A DNA stretch of 5,689 nt from NCBI GenBank assembly GCA_946222055.1, contig CAMIEW010000076.1, positions 1 through 5,689 of the forward strand, written 5' to 3'. Both the position numbers and the translations under genes were made by a program. Of this stretch, positions 1-5,689 are shown piece by piece. Every line of letters starts with the position of its first letter. Within the stretch, counting starts at the first letter, position 1. Source of the DNA: an uncultured Porphyromonas sp. (GTDB lineage: Bacteria; Bacteroidota; Bacteroidia; Bacteroidales; Porphyromonadaceae). The notes under the pieces are model-generated. The model was not told where the DNA came from. It saw only the letters and a program-made list of their open reading frames with translations, and made no database searches.

Positions 1-187
1 CCTCCTTAAATGCGGGGATGAAGTCCTCATCCTGGATATTGGCGAAGTCAGGTGCCTGGAAGGGCAGCGTGCTCGCCTCAAGGAAGGGGTTGTCTGTCAG
101 AGGCTTCTCCTTCTGGGAGTCGCATCCGGTAATGCCTATCAGGCTCATACATGCAATGCCTGCTAAGAGGGTTACAATTTTTTTCAT
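1..187 (-). CDS. dcp: M3-family peptidyl-dipeptidase (Dcp-like) lipoprotein, N-terminal part only
   Basis: The gene starts at the ATG complementary to 185-187 and runs off the left edge, so only 62 codons are visible. The product opens with MKKIVTLLAGIACMSLIGI, a charged start and hydrophobic core, followed by the lipobox ITGC with the lipidated cysteine at residue 22. It is therefore probably a membrane-anchored lipoprotein. The mature part reads NPFLEASTLPFQAPDF, then an acidic stretch and FIPAFKE. From memory, this matches the N-terminus of Bacteroidota M3 metallopeptidases of the peptidyl-dipeptidase Dcp type (NP-LL--STLPYQAP-FD-I-D--F-PAFE-G). These zinc enzymes release dipeptides from peptide C-termini. 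The catalytic HExxH motif lies outside the window, so activity cannot be checked. There is no Shine-Dalgarno before the ATG. A -7 box about 67 bases upstream suggests its own promoter. Family assignment is fairly confident; the exact enzyme (Dcp versus another M3 peptidase) is not. Confidence 0.75.
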   Translation of the reverse strand, partial: MKKIVTLLAGIACMSLIGITGCDSQKEKPLTDNPFLEASTLPFQAPDFANIQDEDFIPAFKE

Positions 188-253
188 ACGAAATCGTATT
201 GATAAGGTGTTACTGTCCATTCGGTACTGGTGCCGTGATCGCACCATCACCCA

Positions 254-261
254 CAAATATA
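254..261 (-). promoter_or_regulatory. Probable promoter -7 box for the Dcp-like gene
   Basis: The minus strand reads TATATTTG here, a full match to the Bacteroidota -7 consensus TAnnTTTG. A T-rich stretch (282-287 on the minus strand) sits about 20 bases upstream where the -33 TTTG is expected, but it lacks the G. Transcription would start near 247, giving a leader of about 60 bases before the ATG at 187. The box lies just after the T-run that ends the structured element at 282-400, so the peptidase can be transcribed independently of it. Confidence 0.5.
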
Positions 262-281
262 GCCATTTCTGCTAAAAGAAT

Positions 282-400
282 AAAAAAGCCGCCATCCTAG
301 ATGGTACCGAAACCCATCGGCGAGACACCCTTTGAGGATCGCACCTCTGACGCTAGCTGAACTTGAGATGCTCCTATCATGACTGACCGGACGATGTATG
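282..400 (-). ncRNA. Candidate structured small RNA or leader/attenuator, family unknown
   Basis: No protein is encoded here, but the minus strand is rich in helices. Bases 375-365 pair with 347-335: GCATCTC with GAGGTGC and AGGA with TCCT, separated by a two-base bulge, leaving a 17-base loop. CATCG (396-392) pairs with CGATG (319-315) to close the domain. At the 3' end CCATC (304-300) pairs with GATGG (296-292), followed by CGGC and six T (287-282), like an intrinsic terminator, although the stem is short and does not abut the T-run. A TACCTTTG box at 414-407 would start a transcript near 400 of about 120 bases. It could be a free small RNA, or a riboswitch-like leader that controls read-through into the peptidase gene. 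I did not recognise any known riboswitch, tRNA, SRP, tmRNA or RNase P core. The helices were found by eye and no folding energy was computed. Confidence 0.4.
292..304 (-). terminator. Small hairpin before a T-run at the end of the structured element
   Basis: On the minus strand CCATC and GATGG form a 5-bp stem with loop TAG. CGGC follows, then six T at 287-282. The four-base gap before the T-run makes it a weak intrinsic terminator by itself. In a longer transcript reading through from the SusCD operon, GCGGC at 292-288 can instead pair with GCCGC at 424-420, which places a stem directly against the T-run. Either fold would reduce read-through into the peptidase gene. Confidence 0.4.
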
Positions 401-406
401 GTGCCG

Positions 407-433
407 CAAAGGTACCACCGCGGCGGGGGGCAA
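407..433 (-). promoter_or_regulatory. Candidate promoter for the structured element
   Basis: The minus strand has TACCTTTG at 414-407, matching the Bacteroidota -7 consensus TAnnTTTG and followed by C, as is common. A TTG at 433-431 could be the -33 element, but the spacer is 16 bases, shorter than the usual 19-21. Initiation near 400 would place the structured RNA at the 5' end of the transcript. The same bases also lie in the arm (424-411) that can pair with 308-288, so the match could reflect RNA pairing rather than promoter function. Confidence 0.35.
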
Positions 434-434
434 G

Positions 435-481
435 GTCTCGTAGAGTCTCCTATTGTCTCCTCACTGTACTAACCATCTCCT
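435..481 (+). repeat. Heptamer repeats spaced by one helical turn
   Basis: The plus strand has GTCTCGT at 435, GTCTCCT at 445, GTCTCCT at 455 and ATCTCCT at 475. Starts are exactly 10, 10 and 20 bases apart; the slot at 465 does not match. They lie immediately upstream (minus sense) of the candidate promoter at 407-433. Phased direct repeats in this position can be activator sites. No protein is known to bind them and chance is possible in a pyrimidine-rich stretch. Confidence 0.35.
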
Positions 482-522
482 ATATGCACCTCAGCCGTCT
501 CACTGCCCGTGCTATGGGAGGC

Positions 523-537
523 CTCCCTGTAAGGGAG
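523..537. repeat. Small hairpin of 6-bp stem and 3-base loop
   Basis: CTCCCT at 523-528 is complementary to AGGGAG at 532-537 with loop GTA. It overlaps the 12-bp palindrome GGGAGGCCTCCC at 516-527, so the middle segment CTCCC can pair with either side. No T-run follows on either strand, so it is not an obvious terminator. Confidence 0.35.
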
Positions 538-651
538 AGCCTGACTATAGACTCACTCACTGTGCAACAGGAGAGCGCAGTCATGCTACGACCCATTACC
601 AGCCCCTGCTATGTATTTTTGTCGACTTACATGCATCTTTATGATGAGTAC

Positions 652-710
652 TATGTTCAAAGGGTGCCACGTCATCTCAGTAGATGATGACGTGGCACCC
701 TTTGAACATA
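652..710 (-). terminator. Perfect 25-bp inverted repeat after susD, probable operon terminator
   Basis: Bases 652-676 are the exact reverse complement of 686-710, with a 9-base loop at 677-685. The GC-rich core GGGTGCCACGTCATC is flanked by AAA on one side and TTT on the other, so the stem is symmetrical and could act in both directions. It begins 24 bases past the SusD stop codon, where an operon terminator is expected. The T-run after the core is only three bases (TTTGAAC), weak for a classic intrinsic terminator. It could also protect the mRNA 3' end. Confidence 0.6.
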
Positions 711-733
711 TGTAAATTTACAGAAAAGTCAGA

Positions 734-2398
734 TCATTTCTTAGGAGCTGCGTATCCCGGATTCTGGACCAACTTGTCGTTGTTGTCGAGGTCACCCTGG
801 GGAATAGGGAAATATCGATTGTAGGGCATAAAGACGCGATCCTCGATCTTTTTCTTATCGGCTGCTGCATTGAGCTCTATGGTTGCACGAGTCTCAGGGT
901 CTGCTCCGGTCATATCAACGGTCCCTACGAGACGCTCAAGGGTCTGATTGAGGACTACCTCGGCAAGCATCTTGCCGTCAGTGGTCTTCCACCTAAGGAT
1001 GTCTCCTCTTCGGATCCCTTCACCGGCAAGCTCGACGGCTCGCTCACGATGGATAAGCTCACGAAGAGCCTCCTTGGTGCTATACTTGCCTTCGTCAACG
1101 GCGGGCATACCAACACGCGTACGGATGGCATTGAGCTTATTGTACACCTCCTTTGAGGGACCATTCAGCTCATTCTCAGCCTCAGCCCAGCTGAGGAGAA
1201 CCTCAGCGTATCGGAAGACTATCGGACATACATCGGTAGACCACATATTCGCATACTGATCCATCGGGTAGACGTATTTCTTCCACGTCAGTCCGGTCTT
1301 GGAGGCGTTGTCAGCAGCAACGGGGAAATTCATATTCTTCGCACCACCGATCTCCTCATCCAGTGTATTGAAGACCGTATCTACTCCGTTGTTGTCCTTG
1401 TAGTCAGCTCCCGGATAGAGTATGGTCATAGCCATTCTCGGATCTCTCCCCATAAAGGGGTGAGTCGGGTCATATCCGGAGCCGGTCTCATCGATGGTCT
1501 TCCCATTTCTCATCTCGTAGGTATTTACGAGATTGTAGGTGGGGACGATAGAGGACCATCCACCCTCAGCATTATTGTACATCTGTCCGATGGTCCCGAG
1601 GGGCTTAGTAACAGATAGATACTGAGTAGCGAGGATGATCTCTTTGGAGTCCTTCCCACTTACGTTGAACAAATTCTCATAGCTGGGATCAAGCTCGTAC
1701 ACCCCTAGGTCGATGATTGCTTGTGCGGACTTCTTGGCGGTCTCCCAGTCATCATAGTAGAGTGCCTCGCGCATCTTTATTGCCAGGGCAGCACCCTTGG
1801 CGATGCGCCCCCGCTCACTCGGGCTATCCTTGAGCGCAGCAATGGCCTCGTTCAGATCTTTTGCGATAGCAGTCCTCACCTCGGCCTCGGTATTTCTCGG
1901 CACCTTAGCCTCCTCAGCAGACATATAGCTATCGATGATGGGCACTCCGCCGTAGAGGAAATTTAGGACAAAGTAGCGATAAGCACGTATCGTCTTGATT
2001 TGGCCAATGAGATCCTGCTTCTCTGCCTCATCGGCAAACTTTATGTCCTGGACCTTTGCCAAGAACTCGTTGCACCTCCTAATCGTAGTAAAGTGGTAAA
2101 AACTATAACCGGTGTTGGAGGGCGACATAGTGCCATTAGCTTGGTCTCGGAACCCCTCCCACGGGAAGTTATTGTAGCCAAAGTCTGACATGCAGTCCGC
2201 ATAGAGGAGCACCTCACCGCTTTCCCATCCATCGTAGCATCCGATGGCAAATTTCCTTGCATCGGCCTCTGTTTTCCAAGTGCTCGTCTCCGATAGTGCA
2301 TCGTAAGGAGCCTTGTCTAAGAAGCCTTGACAGCTCGTGCCCGAGAAGAGGAGTACCCCGACACAGAGTATATTCGTGATAGTATACTTAAGTTTCAT
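734..2398 (-). CDS. SusD/RagB-family outer-membrane nutrient-binding lipoprotein
   Basis: This 554-aa protein is the surface lipoprotein partner of the SusC transporter encoded just upstream. SusD proteins sit as a hinged lid on SusC and capture substrate outside the cell. The signal peptide has a hydrophobic core (about 9-19) and the lipobox GTSC, with the lipidated cysteine at residue 23. The N-terminal SusD-like region includes RAYRYFVLNFLYGGVPII (138-155), the TPR-like helix segment typical of the family. The C-terminal SusD/RagB domain (about 270-550) shows FRYAEVLLSWAEAENELNG (395-413), LNAIRTRVGMP (422-432), RERAVELAGEGIRRGDILRW (451-470) and the ending YFPIPQGDLDNN followed by QNPGY (545-549). 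All these are family hallmarks. Length is normal and there is no frameshift. Start choice is supported by the signal peptide; no Shine-Dalgarno is visible. The gene lies 17 bases after susC, so the two are surely co-transcribed. The ligand is unknown: SusD members bind glycans or, as in RagB, peptides. Confidence 0.95.
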   Translation of the reverse strand: MKLKYTITNILCVGVLLFSGTSCQGFLDKAPYDALSETSTWKTEADARKFAIGCYDGWESGEVLLYADCMSDFGYNNFPWEGFRDQANGTMSPSNTGYSFYHFTTIRRCNEFLAKVQDIKFADEAEKQDLIGQIKTIRAYRYFVLNFLYGGVPIIDSYMSAEEAKVPRNTEAEVRTAIAKDLNEAIAALKDSPSERGRIAKGAALAIKMREALYYDDWETAKKSAQAIIDLGVYELDPSYENLFNVSGKDSKEIILATQYLSVTKPLGTIGQMYNNAEGGWSSIVPTYNLVNTYEMRNGKTIDETGSGYDPTHPFMGRDPRMAMTILYPGADYKDNNGVDTVFNTLDEEIGGAKNMNFPVAADNASKTGLTWKKYVYPMDQYANMWSTDVCPIVFRYAEVLLSWAEAENELNGPSKEVYNKLNAIRTRVGMPAVDEGKYSTKEALRELIHRERAVELAGEGIRRGDILRWKTTDGKMLAEVVLNQTLERLVGTVDMTGADPETRATIELNAAADKKKIEDRVFMPYNRYFPIPQGDLDNNDKLVQNPGYAAPKK

Positions 2399-2415
2399 AT
2401 CTGTAAAGTCGCCAT

Positions 2416-5400
2416 TTAGAATGTGATATTAACTCCCAAGGAGTGAGTCTGAAGTAACGGATAGCTTGACAGACGCTGGCTTGTCGCCTCGGGATCCACA
2501 TTGATCTTCATTCGGTCGAGGGTGAAGAGGTTCTCTGCGGAGTAGTAGACCCGCAGGCTATTGATGCCTGCCCAGGAGAGGGACTTCGAGTCAAATGTGT
2601 ACCCGAGCTGCAGGTTCTTAAGCCTGAGGTAAGAGGTGTCCTGAAGCCAGAAAGTTGAGGCGACTCTTCTGTTGGAGCTGGGAGAATTGGTGTCTGTGAA
2701 GATGCGAGGCATAGAGGCGTTGTGATTATCCGGTCTCCATGCATCCAGCCAAATAGTAGACGGGTGACTGTTGTCGCCTGTAAATGCGCCCATCACTTCG
2801 TGGGCATCAAAGAGGCGAGACACCTTTGCCGCTCCATTGAAGAATAGGCTTAGGTCAATCCCTCTCCATCCACCATTGAGACCAAAGGCGAAAGTGTAGA
2901 CAGGGTTGGTCCCCTGGGTCATGATGCGATCATCAGCATCCAGCTTGCCGTCCTTATTCGTGTCGGCGTATCGGATATCACCGGCCATAAACTTTTTGCC
3001 AAAAGGATTGCTGTACTTGGCTGTGAATTGGTCGGCCTCTTCTTGGCTATTAAAGAAACCGTCGGCCTCATAGAGGTAATACGAGTCCACTGCGTATCCC
3101 ACACGATTGACATTATTGATGTGCTCTACGCCACCGAGGTCGGTGATCCTATTCTTATTGTAGGCAAAGTTGGCATTGGCACCAAAGGTCCAGTCCCCCC
3201 ACGAGTCTTGGTATGCAAGGGAGAGCTCCACACCTCGATTGTACATCGCACCGACATTATCCTTATATGCACCGAGGGCAAACTCCCGGGGAACACTGAC
3301 GTCCATAATGATACCGGTGGTATTACGGTCGTAGTAATCCAGCGATCCGGTGATACGATTGTTGAGTAGTGCGAAGTCTAGTCCCAGTCCCCAAGTCGTT
3401 GACTTCTCCCAAGAGATAGTATTCAGCTTGAAGTTGCCCTGATAGTACCCGGTGCTCAGTGAGCCACCGAAGGGGTAGGAAGCATCGACCTTATAGGTGT
3501 TGAGGGCAGGATAGTAGTCATCGAATGCAGCTTGGTTGCCGAGCATACCCCAGGAACCCCTGATCTTAAGATCACTAAGCCAAGTGCGGCACTCCTCCAT
3601 AAAGCTCTCTTCGGAGAGCCTCCAGGCGAGTGAGAAGGAGGGGAAGTAACCCCAGCGATGCTCCTTTGCGAAGCGAGAGGATGCATCGGCACGGAAGTTT
3701 GCCTCAAAGAGGTAGCGCCCGAGGTAGTCGTAATTGAGCCTGCCGAAGTACGAGAGCATATTCAGCTCGCGTGTGTATCCTCCATTCTTCATCGTGCCGG
3801 TGTCGCCGGCATCCATATCTGTCAGATCGTTATTAGGGAAGCTCTTTCTCTCACCGGAGAGGATCTGGTAATTGTAGGTCTCTGCGTGCCATCCGGCCAT
3901 AGCTCTGAGAGTGTGTCCGGAGAGCGTGAGGTCATAATTGAGGAGGGCATCCAGTGTCCCACGGGACCAAGAGCTGTAGTTCTCCTGCAGCTTATTGGGC
4001 TCGGTAGCCTTACTCGGGTTGTACTGGATAAACTTCTGGAAGTACTTGTAGTGGTTGGTGTTATTGATGTATGCACCCGTCAGCGTCAGCTTCAGGTTTT
4101 CCAAGAAGCTGTAGTCGAATGAGAGGTTGCCGGCAAAGTTCTGGGTGTTATTCATCGTACGCATGCCCGACTCCAACCAAGCGATTGGGTTTCCGTCCGA
4201 GACGGTTCCATAGGTGCCGTCAGCGAGCTTATTGGGGATCCACGGAGCAACGATGTTTAGCTGCCGGATGATCTGGTCGGAGCTACCTCCTGCGTAAGCA
4301 CTTGAGGCATCGGTATACCGATCATTGATGTAGGAGAGACCGAGGCGGGCAGTCAGTTTGGGGCTGAAGGTCACGTCAAGATTGGTCCTACCATTAAACT
4401 TATCCCTGCCGGCGTTGGGCAAGATACCCTTCTGACCCATATAGCCGATAGACCCCATGTACTTTACATTCTCTGTACCACCTGACATGGTGACATTGTG
4501 CGTGTGCTGCATACCTGTCTGGTAAGCGAGGTCATACCAGTTGGTATTGGGGTAGTTGGGATCTGTCCCGTCCTTAAACTTCTGAAGCTCCTGCTGGGTG
4601 AAGCGCTCAGCCTTTCCTTCTGCCGCAAGTGCTTCATTATACAGTCGAGCGTAGTCGAAGGAGCTCATACGCTCGATCATATTGGTGGGTCTCTGGATGC
4701 CGGCGTACCCACTGTATGTTATCTTAGGGGCACCTGTCTTACCTCTCTTTGTGGTAATGAGGATTACGCCATTTGCTGCTTTGGATCCGTAGATCGCTGC
4801 AGAGGCTGCATCCTTGAGTACTGATAGGCTCTCTATGTCATTAGGATCAAGAGAGTTAAGGTTGTCCGCCTCCACTCCGTCAATGAGGATATAGGGTGAG
4901 GCGGTATTGAGAGTCCCAACTCCTCGGATACGGATATTTCCTCCATCTCTACCTGGAGCTCCGTTTGTGCTGGAGATAGTGACACCGGGCAACATTCCTT
5001 GCAGCCCGTTAGAGATATTCTGGATGGGCCTGCTCTGAAGTTGCTTTGTGTCAAGAGAGGCCACCGATCCGGTCAGATTGACCTTCTTCTGTATACCATA
5101 ACCAACTACCACCACCTCGTCGAGGAGCTCGTCGTCGGGGACGAGGGTGATGTGGAGCGCGTCTTTGCTCTGGAGCTTGATGCGCTGAGTCTTGTAGCCG
5201 ACGAAGGCGACCTCGGCCGTCTGTCCGAGCTGGACGCCCGGGAGGCGGAAGGCTCCGTCGATGTCGGTCATGGTACCCTTGGAGGTATTCTCCACGAGGC
5301 TGACGCGTGCGCCGATCAGGGGCTCTCCCTGATCATCGACGACGGTACCGGTGAGGACGAAGGTGTTACTCTGTACCTCTGTACGTACCTCCGGCAACTC

Positions 5401-5523
5401 CGTCGACGCGACATCAGTAGCCGCACTTATTGTCGGAGTTATCAGTAGCGGTAGGGAGAGTACTCCCACCATCCACCGGGGTCGCTCGCACCTCTTGGCT
5501 GAGGAATGGATTGATTTCTTCAT
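2416..5523 (-). CDS. SusC/RagA-family TonB-dependent outer-membrane transporter
   Basis: This 1035-aa protein is a complete SusC-type TonB-dependent transporter that imports the substrate caught by its SusD partner across the outer membrane, powered by TonB-ExbBD. The signal peptide has a basic start and a hydrophobic core (about 18-34), with probable cleavage near A34/A35. A carboxypeptidase-regulatory-like beta-sandwich follows (about 54-128; LTGTVVDDQGEPLIGARVSL). Next come the TonB box region DELLDEVVVVGYG (131-143) and the plug (about 145-262), which carries the SusC signature GRDGGNIRIRGVGTLN (191-206) and LKDAASAAIYGSKAANGVI (236-254). The rest is the 22-strand barrel, ending in the aromatic VNITF needed for outer-membrane insertion. 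There is no STN domain, so direct signalling to an ECF anti-sigma factor is not expected. An EF-hand-like loop, DTNKDGKLDADD, lies at 854-865. Length is typical and the frame is intact. The substrate cannot be inferred from the sequence. Confidence 0.96.
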   Translation of the reverse strand: MKKSIHSSAKRCERPRWMVGVLSLPLLITPTISAATDVASTELPEVRTEVQSNTFVLTGTVVDDQGEPLIGARVSLVENTSKGTMTDIDGAFRLPGVQLGQTAEVAFVGYKTQRIKLQSKDALHITLVPDDELLDEVVVVGYGIQKKVNLTGSVASLDTKQLQSRPIQNISNGLQGMLPGVTISSTNGAPGRDGGNIRIRGVGTLNTASPYILIDGVEADNLNSLDPNDIESLSVLKDAASAAIYGSKAANGVILITTKRGKTGAPKITYSGYAGIQRPTNMIERMSSFDYARLYNEALAAEGKAERFTQQELQKFKDGTDPNYPNTNWYDLAYQTGMQHTHNVTMSGGTENVKYMGSIGYMGQKGILPNAGRDKFNGRTNLDVTFSPKLTARLGLSYINDRYTDASSAYAGGSSDQIIRQLNIVAPWIPNKLADGTYGTVSDGNPIAWLESGMRTMNNTQNFAGNLSFDYSFLENLKLTLTGAYINNTNHYKYFQKFIQYNPSKATEPNKLQENYSSWSRGTLDALLNYDLTLSGHTLRAMAGWHAETYNYQILSGERKSFPNNDLTDMDAGDTGTMKNGGYTRELNMLSYFGRLNYDYLGRYLFEANFRADASSRFAKEHRWGYFPSFSLAWRLSEESFMEECRTWLSDLKIRGSWGMLGNQAAFDDYYPALNTYKVDASYPFGGSLSTGYYQGNFKLNTISWEKSTTWGLGLDFALLNNRITGSLDYYDRNTTGIIMDVSVPREFALGAYKDNVGAMYNRGVELSLAYQDSWGDWTFGANANFAYNKNRITDLGGVEHINNVNRVGYAVDSYYLYEADGFFNSQEEADQFTAKYSNPFGKKFMAGDIRYADTNKDGKLDADDRIMTQGTNPVYTFAFGLNGGWRGIDLSLFFNGAAKVSRLFDAHEVMGAFTGDNSHPSTIWLDAWRPDNHNASMPRIFTDTNSPSSNRRVASTFWLQDTSYLRLKNLQLGYTFDSKSLSWAGINSLRVYYSAENLFTLDRMKINVDPEATSQRLSSYPLLQTHSLGVNITF

Positions 5524-5689
5524 TGCGAGTGTTCTGAGTTTATATGTAAAGGAAATTAATGAGCTTTCTCACGCAGTTTGTGGAGTCACAATGCAAACAC
5601 AGGTAAAAATCTACTCTTCACACCTAACAATAAAAAAATTCGCTTAGGTATCCTGCTACATCCTATCTCGAGAATTACATCGCTAACAC
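5524..5689 (-). promoter_or_regulatory. Leader region of the SusCD operon with a weak promoter candidate
   Basis: No gene is visible between the susC start and the right edge. On the minus strand TGTGTTTG at 5601-5594 matches the Bacteroidota -7 box TAnnTTTG except for G at the second position; no TTTG stands at the right distance for a -33 element. Initiation there would give a leader of about 65 bases. A run of seven T (minus strand) sits at about 5632-5638 without a convincing hairpin before it. There is no Shine-Dalgarno near the susC ATG, which is normal in Bacteroidota. Confidence 0.3.

Larger units (their letters stand above)
430..651. other. Non-coding stretch between the SusCD operon and the structured element
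   Basis: I see no credible gene in either direction. The stretch contains four pyrimidine-rich heptamers in 10-bp phase (435-481) and a small hairpin at 523-537. A plus-strand open frame crosses it but also runs through both the structured element and the inverted repeat, and its product has no recognisable domain. Confidence 0.5.

Noticed and set aside
18..275. Plus-strand open frame of 85 codons
   Set aside because: It is antisense to the Dcp-like gene, whose lipoprotein signal and family motif are clear, and to that gene's promoter region.
365..388. Resemblance to the SRP RNA core (GGTCAG then GGAGCA on the minus strand)
   Set aside because: The conserved GNRA tetraloop and its two closing pairs are missing and the spacing is one base short. 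SRP RNA domain IV is too conserved for this to be genuine.
301..400. Possible tRNA or tRNA remnant on the minus strand
   Set aside because: No acceptor stem, anticodon arm or GGTTCRANTCC T-arm could be assembled.
407..424. GGTGGTACC on the minus strand resembling the T-box antiterminator sequence
   Set aside because: Only the short core matches. No specifier stem or synthetase gene is present, and T-box leaders are not typical of Bacteroidota.
614..621. TATTTTTG on the plus strand, matching TAnnTTTG
   Set aside because: There is no TTTG at the -33 distance and it would direct transcription only into the antisense of susD.
379..687. Plus-strand open frame of 102 codons in the intergenic region
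   Set aside because: It runs through the structured element, the phased repeats and the left arm and loop of the perfect inverted repeat. Its product has no recognisable domain and there is no promoter or ribosome site in front of it.
2399..2415. ATG immediately after the susC stop codon as an alternative susD start
   Set aside because: That frame ends after six codons. The ATG at 2398 gives a proper lipoprotein signal peptide.
4999..5448. Plus-strand open frame of 149 codons, and other long frames antisense to susC and susD
   Set aside because: They mirror codon structure of strongly recognised minus-strand genes and encode no domain I recognise.

Overview
The window looks like a piece of a Bacteroidales chromosome, most likely Porphyromonas or a close relative. 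It carries an adjacent SusC/SusD outer-membrane nutrient-uptake pair, lipoproteins with Bacteroidota-type signal peptides, start codons without a Shine-Dalgarno, and sequences resembling the Bacteroidota -7 box TAnnTTTG. Base composition is roughly balanced, which fits Porphyromonas better than Bacteroides. The genus is an inference.

All genes read on the minus strand, so transcription runs from high to low coordinates. At the right end, 5524-5689 is a non-coding leader with a weak promoter candidate. A complete SusC-family TonB-dependent transporter (1035 aa, 5523-2416) follows. After a 17-base gap comes a complete SusD/RagB-family lipoprotein (554 aa, 2398-734). These two almost certainly form an operon and one outer-membrane complex: SusD is the surface lid that captures substrate, and SusC is the TonB-driven channel. 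The substrate cannot be read from the sequence. No SusE/F, glycoside hydrolase, sulfatase or sigma/anti-sigma gene is visible.

From 733 to 188 lies a 546-base intergenic region. It holds a perfect 25-bp inverted repeat just past the SusD stop (probable terminator), a largely featureless stretch with four pyrimidine-rich heptamers in 10-bp phase, and then a compact structured element at about 400-282. That element has a Bacteroidota-like -7 box in front, a stable 11-bp hairpin inside, competing helices near its 3' end and a run of six T at its end. It may be an unassigned small RNA or a leader/attenuator, and it is the most interesting part of the window. I could not match it to a known RNA family.

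At the left end, 187-1 encodes the first 62 residues of a lipoprotein whose mature N-terminus resembles M3-family peptidyl-dipeptidases (Dcp). It appears to have its own promoter at 254-261. A peptidase beside a SusCD pair suggests, weakly, peptide uptake as in the RagAB system of P. gingivalis.
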